From an uncultured Ruminococcus sp. (GTDB lineage: Bacteria > Bacillota > Clostridia > Oscillospirales > Ruminococcaceae), in the NCBI GenBank assembly GCA_902772615.1, contig CACYBC010000220.1:1-13610 (forward strand): DNA of 13,610 bases, in the 5' to 3' direction. Shown piece after piece: positions 6,731-13,341 of the stretch (its first letter is position 1; every line of letters begins with the position of its first letter). Both the position numbers and the translations under genes were made by a program. The notes under the pieces were generated by a model that was given only the letters and a program-made list of their open reading frames with translations, ran no database searches and had not been told where the DNA came from.

Positions 6731-8121
6731 TCCGTCTCCTTTCCTGCCGCGAGCGTTACTTCGCGGTATTCCTTCTGTGTGTCTATGGTCAGAGCGACTA
6801 TCATCAGTGCGACAGCCACGAGCGCCGGGATCCATCCCAGCAGCGCGCAGATCGTCTTCTGGGTGGAAGGATTCTGAACCACGCCCTGATCCGCGAGCGA
6901 GGCATTGAACCCGGAGGCGACGAGCGCTACAAGGAACAGCTTGTCGACAGCTGCCTCAGCGATCTTGGAGACCAGGCTGTCTCCGGTGGACACCATAGTG
7001 TCCAGTCTCCTTCCGTTGATCACCTCAACTATATCGGAGATATTGTTGCGGTTGACGTTGAACATGATGAAGGTCATCGTAAGTCCCATACCTGCAGAGA
7101 TGGCATTGATATACGCGTTCACCACGCTGGTGGGATTGAGGATGAAGGGTATCTTGCCGATGATCTGGATGAGAGCCGCCAGCGCCATGGTCTTCTTTCT
7201 TCCGAGCAGGCTGTCGATCTTTGGAGTCACCAGCGAGAATATGATGGAGAACACCAGATATGCCGCCATGATGGGAGTCGACTTCGAACTGTCATTCAGC
7301 ACATATGCGCAGTAATAGGTGATCGCCGAGGTCATAAGGCAGGTACTCACGCCGTAGAACATGACGTACAGCATGTTCCGGACCCATGACTTGCACTTCA
7401 GCAGCATCCTGTAAGTCTCTATGATGCCGAGATCCTCTTCGTCCTCGCTGGTCTGCTTGATGCGTTCCTTCGTGGTGAAGTAATGCAGCAGGCATCCGGC
7501 CACTATCAGCACTCCCATGAAGCATGCGCCTTTGAACACCGCGCCGGCATCGCTGGAATTGATGACCTTGTGATCCTTAAGACCTCCGAACATCTTCACG
7601 ATCATCGGAACTGCCACGGCGCCAACGCCGGATCCGATGCACGCGCCGAGAGACCTGAAGGAGTTTATGGCTTTCCTGTCCTCGTCGAGTCCGGAAGCGA
7701 GTCCTCCCATTCCGTTGTAGGGTATTCCCCTGAAAGTATTGGCGATCTCATACAGGAAGAAGATCACCAGACCAAGTATGATGTCCCACCGCTCGCTCAC
7801 TCCGAAATCGCAGAACAGAAACACGAACCCCAGCGCATACGGTATGGCGACCCACAGAAGCCATGGTCTGACTTTTTCACCGGACCTGAATTTGATGTTG
7901 TTCGCCCACACGCCGAGGAGCGGGTCATTGACTATATCCCAGATGGTACCTATCAGGACCATGTTGGATACCGCCAGAGGATCTATGAGCAGGACACTGG
8001 TCAGGAAATACTTGTAATATGTGCTCTTGAAGTTGAACACGATGTTCGTGGAAGCCGAGAATCCCATGAAACCAAGTTTTTCCGCAAGCCCGATCAATCC
8101 TTTCTTCTTTTTCTCTGCCAT
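6727..8121 (-). CDS. MFS_2 / GPH-family cation symporter
   Basis: The 464-residue polytopic membrane protein has about twelve hydrophobic segments. The signature WDIVNDPLLGVWANN, followed by KVRPWLLW, is diagnostic of the glycoside-pentoside-hexuronide:cation symporters (MelB-like, Pfam MFS_2); the Asp in the first block is in the cation-site region of MelB. The N-terminus is very Lys-rich (MAEKKKKG). The family mainly moves sugars with Na+ or H+, but members carrying other solutes are known, so substrate is open. AAGGAG lies 10 bases before the ATG. The stop overlaps the amidase start by four bases, so the two form a two-gene operon, and the natural reading is uptake of an amide or amide-linked glycoside that the amidase then cuts. 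Confidence 0.9.
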   Translation of the reverse strand: MAEKKKKGLIGLAEKLGFMGFSASTNIVFNFKSTYYKYFLTSVLLIDPLAVSNMVLIGTIWDIVNDPLLGVWANNIKFRSGEKVRPWLLWVAIPYALGFVFLFCDFGVSERWDIILGLVIFFLYEIANTFRGIPYNGMGGLASGLDEDRKAINSFRSLGACIGSGVGAVAVPMIVKMFGGLKDHKVINSSDAGAVFKGACFMGVLIVAGCLLHYFTTKERIKQTSEDEEDLGIIETYRMLLKCKSWVRNMLYVMFYGVSTCLMTSAITYYCAYVLNDSSKSTPIMAAYLVFSIIFSLVTPKIDSLLGRKKTMALAALIQIIGKIPFILNPTSVVNAYINAISAGMGLTMTFIMFNVNRNNISDIVEVINGRRLDTMVSTGDSLVSKIAEAAVDKLFLVALVASGFNASLADQGVVQNPSTQKTICALLGWIPALVAVALMIVALTIDTQKEYREVTLAAGKETE

Positions 8122-8150
8122 GATGCTATTCTCCTTTTTCTGATGCGTAT

Positions 8151-8180
8151 ATTATACAACGGCAACCGCATTTTAAAACA
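8151..8180 (-). promoter_or_regulatory. Promoter for the transporter/amidase operon
   Basis: A perfect TATAAT reads on the minus strand at 8156-8151, 29 bases before the transporter ATG. The upstream -35 is weak: only T-rich TTTTAA/TGTTTT at 16-18 base spacing, which is also the T tract of the preceding terminator. I am fairly sure of the -10 and unsure of the -35. Confidence 0.45.
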
Positions 8181-8200
8181 CCCGGCGTGAGCCGGGCGTT
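8177..8200 (-). terminator. Terminator of the nuclease/polyphosphate operon
   Basis: CCCGGC (8181-8186) and GCCGGG (8191-8196) form a 6-bp G+C stem with a 4-base loop, extended by AAC/GTT after one A-C mismatch. On the minus strand the hairpin is followed by TGTTTT. It lies 20 bases after the nuclease stop and ends the five-gene operon just before the transporter promoter. Confidence 0.85.
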
Positions 8201-8220
8201 CATATCCAATCAGCTGTATG

Positions 8221-9312
8221 TCAGGGATTGCATCCTCCGCATGGAACATATCCCTCTTCCACCAGACCGTTCCTGCTGCCTGTGTATTCCTCCCTGTTCT
8301 CAGGGGCGATGTCGTTCACTCCCTGACAGTCGGGGCGGTGGAACTTTTTCTTCTTGGTGTTGAGAACATAGGTCCCCGTCACATCCTCCTCCAGGAGATA
8401 TTTGGCGTATGACGGCTCGGAATTCTGATCCTTCGGCTTCTCGCCGTCTGTGGCATAGTTGTCACCTGTCAGGTAATCGATGACGATCCCCGGCTGCACG
8501 TTGTATGCGTAGATGCAGAAACAGATGTCCTCACCGCCGTCCTCCACGCTCCACGCCTCCACAAGCAGTCCGTCGCAGATGAGGTTGTCTCCCGTCCAGA
8601 CAGGCGTGACCCTGTACCTGACATGGTTTCCTGTCTCCTTTATATAGTCCCCCACCATGTTCTCAAGCGCATTCATCCCCGCAGTGTTCATATAGCGGGT
8701 CCCGGTCACCAGATTCCGGGGATTCGCATCCTCTCCCGTCAGGTAATGAGCTATGAGGTGGCATCTGTTATAGAGAGCCTCTCCGTCCACGAACGAGTAT
8801 CTCTCGGTATGCCAGCCGGTCGGCTTGATCTCGCTGATGCTTCCTCTTTTGCCGCTGGCCATTATATCCTGTCCCACCACGGCATCGGCAAGCGTGCATC
8901 TGCCGAGGTCATCCAGCTGGTAATAGATCTCATATGACACAGGAGCGATCGCTTCGGTATCGAAGAAAGGAACGTTGCCGTTTATTGCGACATATGCCTG
9001 ACCGGAGTACTCCGGGATCTCAAGTCCCTCTATCCATGTCAGTTCCGGTGCCTGAGGCGCGGGCCCGCTGCCGTTTCCCTCAGCCGCCCCCGCAGACTCG
9101 GGTATCGCGATTACCGGACTCTGTGGTTCCGTTATCTCAGGCTCTTCCGGTCCCTGCGGCTGCGAATCCTCCGGCATCACCACCGAGCCGGGCCCGTCCA
9201 GCATCTCAGGTTCCGGGTCCCGGGAACTGAAAGCCCTGAATGCGATTCCGGCGGTCAGTGCCAGAATCAGCACGACCGCGCTGATTATCGATAAGATCCT
9301 GTTCCTGATCAT
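8221..9312 (-). CDS. Membrane-anchored DNA/RNA non-specific endonuclease with C-terminal Zn-binding motif
   Basis: This 363-residue protein has one N-terminal membrane helix or uncleaved signal (about 5-27), then a Pro/Glu-rich linker (30-100) that spans the wall region. The nuclease domain (about 100-290) carries YNRCHLIAHYLTGEDANPRN at 181-200 followed by LVTGTRYMNT, the EndA/NUC-type betabeta-alpha-metal site. His185 is the expected general base, and Asn209 is the likely metal ligand. The usual DRGH reads NRCH here, a variant I believe occurs in clostridial homologues. The tail (312-363) has HRPDC, an N-x-x-x-Y-x-GSR block and CGGCNP: His325, Cys329, Cys358 and Cys361 could bind zinc. It would degrade extracellular or incoming DNA or RNA. 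GGAGAG precedes the ATG, which overlaps the upstream gene by four bases. Confidence 0.9.
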   Translation of the reverse strand: MIRNRILSIISAVVLILALTAGIAFRAFSSRDPEPEMLDGPGSVVMPEDSQPQGPEEPEITEPQSPVIAIPESAGAAEGNGSGPAPQAPELTWIEGLEIPEYSGQAYVAINGNVPFFDTEAIAPVSYEIYYQLDDLGRCTLADAVVGQDIMASGKRGSISEIKPTGWHTERYSFVDGEALYNRCHLIAHYLTGEDANPRNLVTGTRYMNTAGMNALENMVGDYIKETGNHVRYRVTPVWTGDNLICDGLLVEAWSVEDGGEDICFCIYAYNVQPGIVIDYLTGDNYATDGEKPKDQNSEPSYAKYLLEEDVTGTYVLNTKKKKFHRPDCQGVNDIAPENREEYTGSRNGLVEEGYVPCGGCNP

Positions 9313-9818
9313 CTGTTCTCTCCGTTTGCCGTTCCGCGGCTGCCTTTGTTCTTCCTGCCTGTCCTGCGGCGTATCCTGACCATGCGAGTGTAATGCATGC
9401 TGTCGTGGGAAGTGCCGCTGAACTGCTCCTTTGTCACGGTCCTGAATCCCTTAAGAAAACTGGCGGGAAGCTTCAGGTCAGACAGGTAAAGCCTGTTCCA
9501 GTGATAGACGATCATCTCGTCTATCCTGTCGAGATAACCTGTTATATCGGTGTTCTCCACAAAGGCCCATCCGTTCTCTTTCTCGGCGGCCGCGAGGAAC
9601 TCATCCTCCCCTACGCCGGGTCCGCTGACGACCGTCACTTCCCCGCTCAGCAATCCGTCCGACTGCAGCGACTTCGCCGAATAAGCATTGACAAAAAGCC
9701 CGGCGCCCTCCCCGCGGAGGACACCGAGCATATGCTCACGCATCTTCTTGTCTCTTGACTGTCTTCTTTTATTGAATGAATAACCGAGATCTTCGTCTAT
9801 GCAGATCACTATCTTCAT
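9309..9818 (-). CDS. Conserved clostridial-type protein of unknown function, partner of the nuclease
   Basis: The 169-residue soluble protein begins MKIVICIDEDLGYSFNKRRQSRDKK. It has further blocks FVNAYSAKS (42-50), ENGWAFVENTDITGYLDRID (81-100) and MIVYHWNRLYLSDLKL (102-117). I recall this block pattern from a small Bacillota family sometimes labelled 'ribonuclease Z' in annotations. The protein has no HxHxDH metallo-beta-lactamase motif, so that name is not supported. The C-terminal 30 residues or so are very basic (RMVRIRRRTGRKNKGSRG) and could touch nucleic acid. GGAGGA lies 5 bases before the ATG, the stop overlaps the endonuclease start by four bases, and the upstream beta-helix gene ends 39 bases away. 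Tight coupling suggests a job linked to the nuclease, perhaps regulation or immunity, but that is only inference. Confidence 0.75.
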   Translation of the reverse strand: MKIVICIDEDLGYSFNKRRQSRDKKMREHMLGVLRGEGAGLFVNAYSAKSLQSDGLLSGEVTVVSGPGVGEDEFLAAAEKENGWAFVENTDITGYLDRIDEMIVYHWNRLYLSDLKLPASFLKGFRTVTKEQFSGTSHDSMHYTRMVRIRRRTGRKNKGSRGTANGENR

Positions 9819-9857
9819 CGTATCCTCCGAAGCTGCGCCGCGTCATCCGGATGCCGG

Positions 9858-11561
9858 TCATGTTCCGCCGGGCTTGCCGGGGAATCCCTGTCCGCCATGG
9901 TCTCCCGGCCCTCCCGGGCCTCCGAAACCGCCCGGGCCGCCCTGACCGCCGGGTCCTCCGGGACCAGCCTGGCCGCCGAAGCCGCCCATCTGTCCGTAGA
10001 CCGTTACAGTATCTGTGATGATTATATCATAAGACGCATCCGCTACCTGCAGGACGTATTCCCCGTCCATGACCAGATCCGGCGAAGAGAAGATGATGTT
10101 TCCGCCGCTCTTGGCAGTCACATGATCCATCAGTATGTCACCGCCGCTGCTTAGGATCCTGACTGCAGTCCCGGCACTGAATTGTGCGTTATATGAAAAT
10201 ACTGTCTGCCTGCTGCCGCTGCCGGGTATCTCGGCCATTCCAACGGATCCCACACACAGCAGCGTTCCTCCGTTGACCGTGAGCGTGCCTCCGCTCTCAG
10301 TGCCGGAGTCCAGTGAGCCGTTTCCGTTTCCGGAAGGTCCGTCGACGATGATGTACCCGCCGTTGATGACCAGATCCCCGTTCGAGTCGAGTCCGTCACC
10401 CTGGGCGTTCACATAGACCGTGCCTCCGTTTATCGTAAGGGAAGGAAGGTCTGCGCTGTCCGCCCTGCCCTTCATCCCCCAGCCGAACTGAGAGCCTCCT
10501 CCGTTCGTGCAGTTGAATCCGTCATCCGATGAGGTGACACTGACGGTCCCGCCGTTGACGGTTATGTTTCTGCCTTCCACTCCTTCCGTGGATCTGCTGA
10601 CAGTAACGATGCCCGAATTCACCGTCACGCTGCCGTCGGCGTGAATTCCGTCATCAGCGCAGCTGACCTTCAGAGCAGAACCGCCGATCAGGATGTCGCC
10701 GTCGCAGTTGATGCCGTCATCGCCGCAGTCCAGCGTTATGTCTCCTCCTAAGAGCTCGATGCGGCCGGTCGCCTTGAGTCCTTCGTCATGGCTCCTGACA
10801 GTTACCGTTCCTCCGTTTACTGTCAGGATGCCGGTGTTGCCGTCTTCATCGCCGTCAGATTTCAGTCCGTCGCCGCCAGACTCGATGTCTATCGTTCCGC
10901 CGTTGACGGTGAGGGAATCCTTGCCCTTGATGCCATTGTTGACTGCCGTGACCCTGACAGTGCCGGACTCGATCTGCAGGTCATTGCTGCAATGTATTCC
11001 GTTGTTTATATAACCGTACACCTCCAGCGTGCCCCCGCCGCTGAGGACCGCATCGTCTCTGAGCATGAGCGCTCCGCCTGTCGCTGCGCTGTCGGCCGCG
11101 TCTGCCGTGATCGCGGTCTCTTTTCCGCTGACGAGCCTGTTTACAGTCCCTTCTTCCAGGTGGATAAGAAGTCCTTTGCTGTTCTCCACCAGTATCGCAG
11201 GTCCTGAAGTATTCGTGATATCCACGCCTTCCAGTACCAGCACCACCGTCCCGTCATCATCCGAGTCCACTGTGATCCGGCCTTCCGTGAGCTCTCCGGA
11301 GATGCGGTATGTGCCGGCGCCGGTGATGTTCACCGTGCTGCCGGCTGCTTGCGCACCCCTGCCACTGACTGCCGCGGAACCGCCCTGCAGTGTGATCTGC
11401 GCCGTGACACTGCCGTCCTCCGGTTCCGTGATCAGAGTCTGCTGAGATCCAGGCGCATTCCCATCCTTCTTAAGGGGACTTCCGAACAGCGCGGTATAGA
11501 CCGCCGCTGCGGCAAGTATCAGTATCAACGCAAAGATGGCTATTATCCTTCCAGTCTTCAT
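9858..11561 (-). CDS. Surface beta-helix carbohydrate-binding domain protein (Cthe_2159-like) with Gly/Pro-rich tail
   Basis: A 567-residue protein with an N-terminal membrane anchor (about 5-26) and an exported body. Residues from about 50 to 500 are built of short repeats of the type (L)TVNGGTxxVxSxxDGxxxxG. TVNGG, TINGG or VINGG recurs about every 20-40 residues, with Asp-Gly pairs between, as expected for a parallel beta-helix that binds calcium and polysaccharide. This matches the family of Clostridium thermocellum Cthe_2159, described as a polygalacturonate/cellulose-binding beta-helix. Residues 523-567 are a Gly/Pro-rich tail. CAGGAG lies 8 bases before the start. It follows the DUF4956 gene by 15 bases. 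Its neighbours, a VTC polyphosphate polymerase and DUF4956, commonly accompany this family (and CotH, not seen here) in Bacillota as I recall, suggesting a role in envelope or matrix assembly. Confidence 0.88.
   Translation of the reverse strand: MKTGRIIAIFALILILAAAAVYTALFGSPLKKDGNAPGSQQTLITEPEDGSVTAQITLQGGSAAVSGRGAQAAGSTVNITGAGTYRISGELTEGRITVDSDDDGTVVLVLEGVDITNTSGPAILVENSKGLLIHLEEGTVNRLVSGKETAITADAADSAATGGALMLRDDAVLSGGGTLEVYGYINNGIHCSNDLQIESGTVRVTAVNNGIKGKDSLTVNGGTIDIESGGDGLKSDGDEDGNTGILTVNGGTVTVRSHDEGLKATGRIELLGGDITLDCGDDGINCDGDILIGGSALKVSCADDGIHADGSVTVNSGIVTVSRSTEGVEGRNITVNGGTVSVTSSDDGFNCTNGGGSQFGWGMKGRADSADLPSLTINGGTVYVNAQGDGLDSNGDLVINGGYIIVDGPSGNGNGSLDSGTESGGTLTVNGGTLLCVGSVGMAEIPGSGSRQTVFSYNAQFSAGTAVRILSSGGDILMDHVTAKSGGNIIFSSPDLVMDGEYVLQVADASYDIIITDTVTVYGQMGGFGGQAGPGGPGGQGGPGGFGGPGGPGDHGGQGFPGKPGGT
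9861..9995 (-). repeat. Gly/Pro-rich low-complexity tail coding repeat
   Basis: These bases encode residues 523-567 of the beta-helix protein, about half Gly, in irregular units such as GGPGG, GGQGG and GGFGG. The DNA is a C+G-rich imperfect repeat of ccg/cct-type codons, a likely site of slippage and length variation between strains. Confidence 0.8.
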
Positions 11562-11576
11562 GAGACTACTCCTGCA

Positions 11577-12236
11577 TCAGATGCTTTCATGTTCGCCATA
11601 TGAACTTATGCTGACATTGAGATTCCCGTTCCTTACCCTTATCTCATCGATCATCTGTTTGGATCTGCCGATGTCCTTCATGGCGACGGAGTATGTGAGT
11701 TCGTATACTGTTCCCATATTTGCGGTCCTGACCTTTTCAAGCTGCCGTATGGAAGTATATCTGTCGAGGATGTCGTCGAAGAGGCCGTCGTAGTCGAGGT
11801 CCTCTGGCACGCGTACAGTCAGCGTCCTGACTTCTCTCTTTTCGCCGAACCCCGTGGCAGTGATCCCTATGAACATGGCTGCGATCGCAAAGAAAACTAT
11901 TGCTGCAAAGGCGATGTATCCCATGCCGAGCAGCATGCCTATCGCCATCGATGCGAAGATTGCCAGCATCTCCCTGCCGTTTCCGGCGACTGAACGGAAT
12001 CTTACCAGGGTGAATGCACCTGCGACCGCCACTCCCACTCCCAGGTTGTCATTGACTGTGAATATGATCACCGCCGAGACCATCGGGAGCAGCGTCAGCA
12101 TCACTGCAAAGCTCCTGGACTGCACCGTTCTGAACGAGAACACCAGCGAATTGAGTATCCCCAGCGTCGCTGCGGAGACCAGCATGAGCAGGATCCCGGC
12201 CGCTGTAGCGCCGCCTGAAAATATACTGTTAAACAT
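11577..12236 (-). CDS. DUF4956 integral membrane protein
   Basis: The 219-residue protein has three to four hydrophobic helices (about 10-32, 43-62, 66-80 and 91-127), then a soluble cytosolic domain (135-219). The motif GAFTLVRFRSVAGNGREMLAIF (73-94) is the hallmark of DUF4956, also present in larger predicted channel-like membrane proteins. The molecular role is unknown. The soluble half (LTVRVPEDLDYDGLFDDIL) resembles small ACT/ferredoxin-like regulatory folds, which is only a guess. AGGAGGGA lies just before the ATG. The start overlaps the VTC gene by eight bases, and the beta-helix gene follows by 15 bases. DUF4956 is repeatedly found beside VTC-domain polymerases, so it may help move or place polyphosphate or act as the membrane partner of the polymerase. 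Confidence 0.9.
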   Translation of the reverse strand: MFNSIFSGGATAAGILLMLVSAATLGILNSLVFSFRTVQSRSFAVMLTLLPMVSAVIIFTVNDNLGVGVAVAGAFTLVRFRSVAGNGREMLAIFASMAIGMLLGMGYIAFAAIVFFAIAAMFIGITATGFGEKREVRTLTVRVPEDLDYDGLFDDILDRYTSIRQLEKVRTANMGTVYELTYSVAMKDIGRSKQMIDEIRVRNGNLNVSISSYGEHESI

Positions 12237-13002
12237 CTCTTTCCCTCCTGTATCCGCTCCTTTCTGTCAAAAGAGTGGGAATAATAATTTCTTCGTAGCA
12301 GGTCCCTATCTTGCTGAAGGACCCGGAATATATCTTTTTATCCGACAGGATCTGAGTGAACCACAGCGGCATGTTTCCCGGAGCCTTGACCTCCATGATC
12401 CTGAAGCCCGGGTCGCGCAGAGGCATTCCCCTGTCTCCTTTCCTCAGGTCAAGCTCATCTAGTCTGTATCTCAGTCCGGAATCGAAGGTCAGCCTGAAGC
12501 CCGGGTCAGCCGGACTCGTGTATGCGTCCCTGTCATATCCTATAAATGCCGCGGGAAACAGCCCGTACCGTTCATTCATCCAGAGTATCTCTCTCTGGAT
12601 CTGTGTATCGGCGTCCGTTATCATTTTCCCGTCCAACAGATCCAGTATCTGCCGGTAAGTGCCCTGCACGCGTCTTTTGTAAACGACGCCGTCATACTTC
12701 TTCTTTATCTCGGCAAACACCATCGATCTGTCGTCCGGTATGCCGTAGCTCCTGATCCTGAATTTCTCCTTGTACACCGGCTTGTCGGCGGACCTGCTGA
12801 GCAGTTCAAAGTCTTTGCTGTCGAAGTACAGGCTCAGTACCGAGGTCCTTCCGAACTCATCCCTGATGAGATGTTCCTTAAGGGATTCAAACAGATCCCT
12901 GTACTGTTCCCCTGACAGGGGATACTTTTTCTCCCGGCGTTCGAAATTCTTCTGAACAGGATATTTATCTATTTGCTGTCCGTTATTCATTATTATTCTC
13001 AT
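12229..13002 (-). CDS. VTC-domain polyphosphate polymerase
   Basis: The 257-residue soluble protein is a VTC domain (the catalytic domain of yeast Vtc4) with the tunnel of basic residues that holds the polyphosphate chain. Visible motifs are RREKKY (22-27), SLYFDSKDF (57-65), KEKFRIRSYG (78-87), EIKKKYDGVVYKRR (98-111), RLTFD (170-174), IMEVKAPG (202-209) and FSKIGTCYE (229-237). Glu98 and Glu204 are the likely metal-binding acids. It would polymerise phosphate from ATP into polyphosphate at the inner membrane face. The start is either 13002 or an ATG at 12990 (residue 5); neither has a strong Shine-Dalgarno. It is the first gene of the five-gene operon, with DUF4956 overlapping its end by eight bases. 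I found no convincing minus-strand promoter in the shared intergenic region. Confidence 0.9.
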   Translation of the reverse strand: MRIIMNNGQQIDKYPVQKNFERREKKYPLSGEQYRDLFESLKEHLIRDEFGRTSVLSLYFDSKDFELLSRSADKPVYKEKFRIRSYGIPDDRSMVFAEIKKKYDGVVYKRRVQGTYRQILDLLDGKMITDADTQIQREILWMNERYGLFPAAFIGYDRDAYTSPADPGFRLTFDSGLRYRLDELDLRKGDRGMPLRDPGFRIMEVKAPGNMPLWFTQILSDKKIYSGSFSKIGTCYEEIIIPTLLTERSGYRRERDV

Positions 13003-13123
13003 TTCTGTCGGATGATGAAAGTTTATCGGCCGAATGTGAAGATTGTGAGAAAAACCGCTGAATTCGGGGAGAATTGTCTGAAAAATAAATGATACGGAAC
13101 TGACGGTTCCGCACCGAAAGCAG

Positions 13124-13152
13124 TTGCAATGACAAAAAAGTTAGTATACAAT
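13124..13152 (+). promoter_or_regulatory. Promoter for metK and its riboswitch leader
   Basis: TTGCAA (13124-13129, 4/6) and TACAAT (13147-13152, 5/6) are separated by exactly 17 bases. Transcription would begin near 13159, about 40 bases before the riboswitch P1 stem. A shifted -10 (TATACA at 13145) gives a less good 15-base spacer. Confidence 0.65.
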
Positions 13153-13197
13153 AACCGCAGTGTCTTCCCGAAAGACCGAAAAAGAATATACAACATC

Positions 13198-13283
13198 GCC
13201 TATAGAGAGTGCGCGAGGGACAAGCCCTGTGACCGCACGGCAACCTGCCTTAAGGGCAAGGTGCCAAAGCTTGTATGATGGGT
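13198..13283 (+). promoter_or_regulatory. SAM-I-clan riboswitch lacking P4 (SAM-IV or SAM-I/IV-like), controlling metK
   Basis: The RNA has the SAM-I-clan core: AGAG after P1, then GAGGGAC..GCCC and CGGCAACC, ending GGUGCCAAA. P1 pairs GCCUAU (13198-13203) with AUGGGU (13278-13283), with two G-U pairs. P2 pairs GUGCG (13209-13213) with CGCAC (13234-13238), with GGG/CCC (13217-13219 and 13225-13227) above the kink-turn. P3 pairs ACCU (13243-13246) with AGGU (13259-13262) and GCC with GGC (13247-13249 and 13255-13257). The pseudoknot pairs CAAGC (13221-13225) in the P2 loop region with GCUUG (13269-13273). Only UAUG separates the pseudoknot strand from P1, so P4 cannot exist. SAM binding would stabilise P1 and shut off metK. 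Confidence 0.9.
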
Positions 13284-13305
13284 CAAAATGTTTATCAGCC
13301 CGTCA
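13276..13305 (+). promoter_or_regulatory. Antiterminator alternative stem
   Basis: UGAUGGGU (13276-13283), which contains the whole 3' strand of P1, can pair with GCCCGUCA (13298-13305), the 5' half of the terminator, through 8 base pairs including two G-U. P1 plus terminator and this stem exclude each other, giving the on/off switch without any protein. Confidence 0.75.
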
Positions 13306-13324
13306 TTGACGGGCTTTTCTTTTT
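13297..13324 (+). terminator. Riboswitch-controlled intrinsic terminator upstream of metK
   Basis: AGCCCGUC (13297-13304) pairs perfectly with GACGGGCU (13308-13315) around a 3-base loop, followed by a T-rich tract (TTTTCTTTTT, 13315-13324). It lies 17 bases before the metK ATG, so it can stop transcription in the leader when SAM is plentiful. Confidence 0.93.
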
Positions 13325-13341
13325 GCGGAACGGAGGAAAAA

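Larger units (their letters stand above)
13003..13341. other. Intergenic regulatory region between the VTC operon and metK
   Basis: This 339-base gap between divergent genes holds the metK promoter, SAM riboswitch and terminator listed separately. The left half (13003-13120) is A+T-rich and must hold the promoter for the minus-strand operon, but I see no minus-strand -35/-10 pair I trust. A small hairpin, CGGAAC (13095-13100) with GTTCCG (13106-13111), lies there and could be an operator. The metK ribosome binding site GGAGG is at 13332-13336. Confidence 0.6.

Noticed and set aside
7483..8190. Long plus-strand open frame (235 codons) opposite the symporter gene
   Set aside because: It is antisense to a clear membrane-transporter gene, its translation has no family motif, and it lacks a ribosome binding site; it reflects the codon pattern of the real gene.
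9309..9818. Ribonuclease Z assignment for the 169-residue protein
   Set aside because: No HxHxDH metallo-beta-lactamase motif and far too short; I left it as unknown function.
11854..12462. Plus-strand open frame (202 codons) across the DUF4956 and VTC genes
   Set aside because: It crosses two overlapping genes with strong motifs on the minus strand and has no independent support.
13095..13111. CGGAAC/GTTCCG hairpin as a minus-strand terminator
   Set aside because: It lies upstream of the VTC operon, the stem is only 6 bp, and the following T stretch is interrupted; at best a possible operator.
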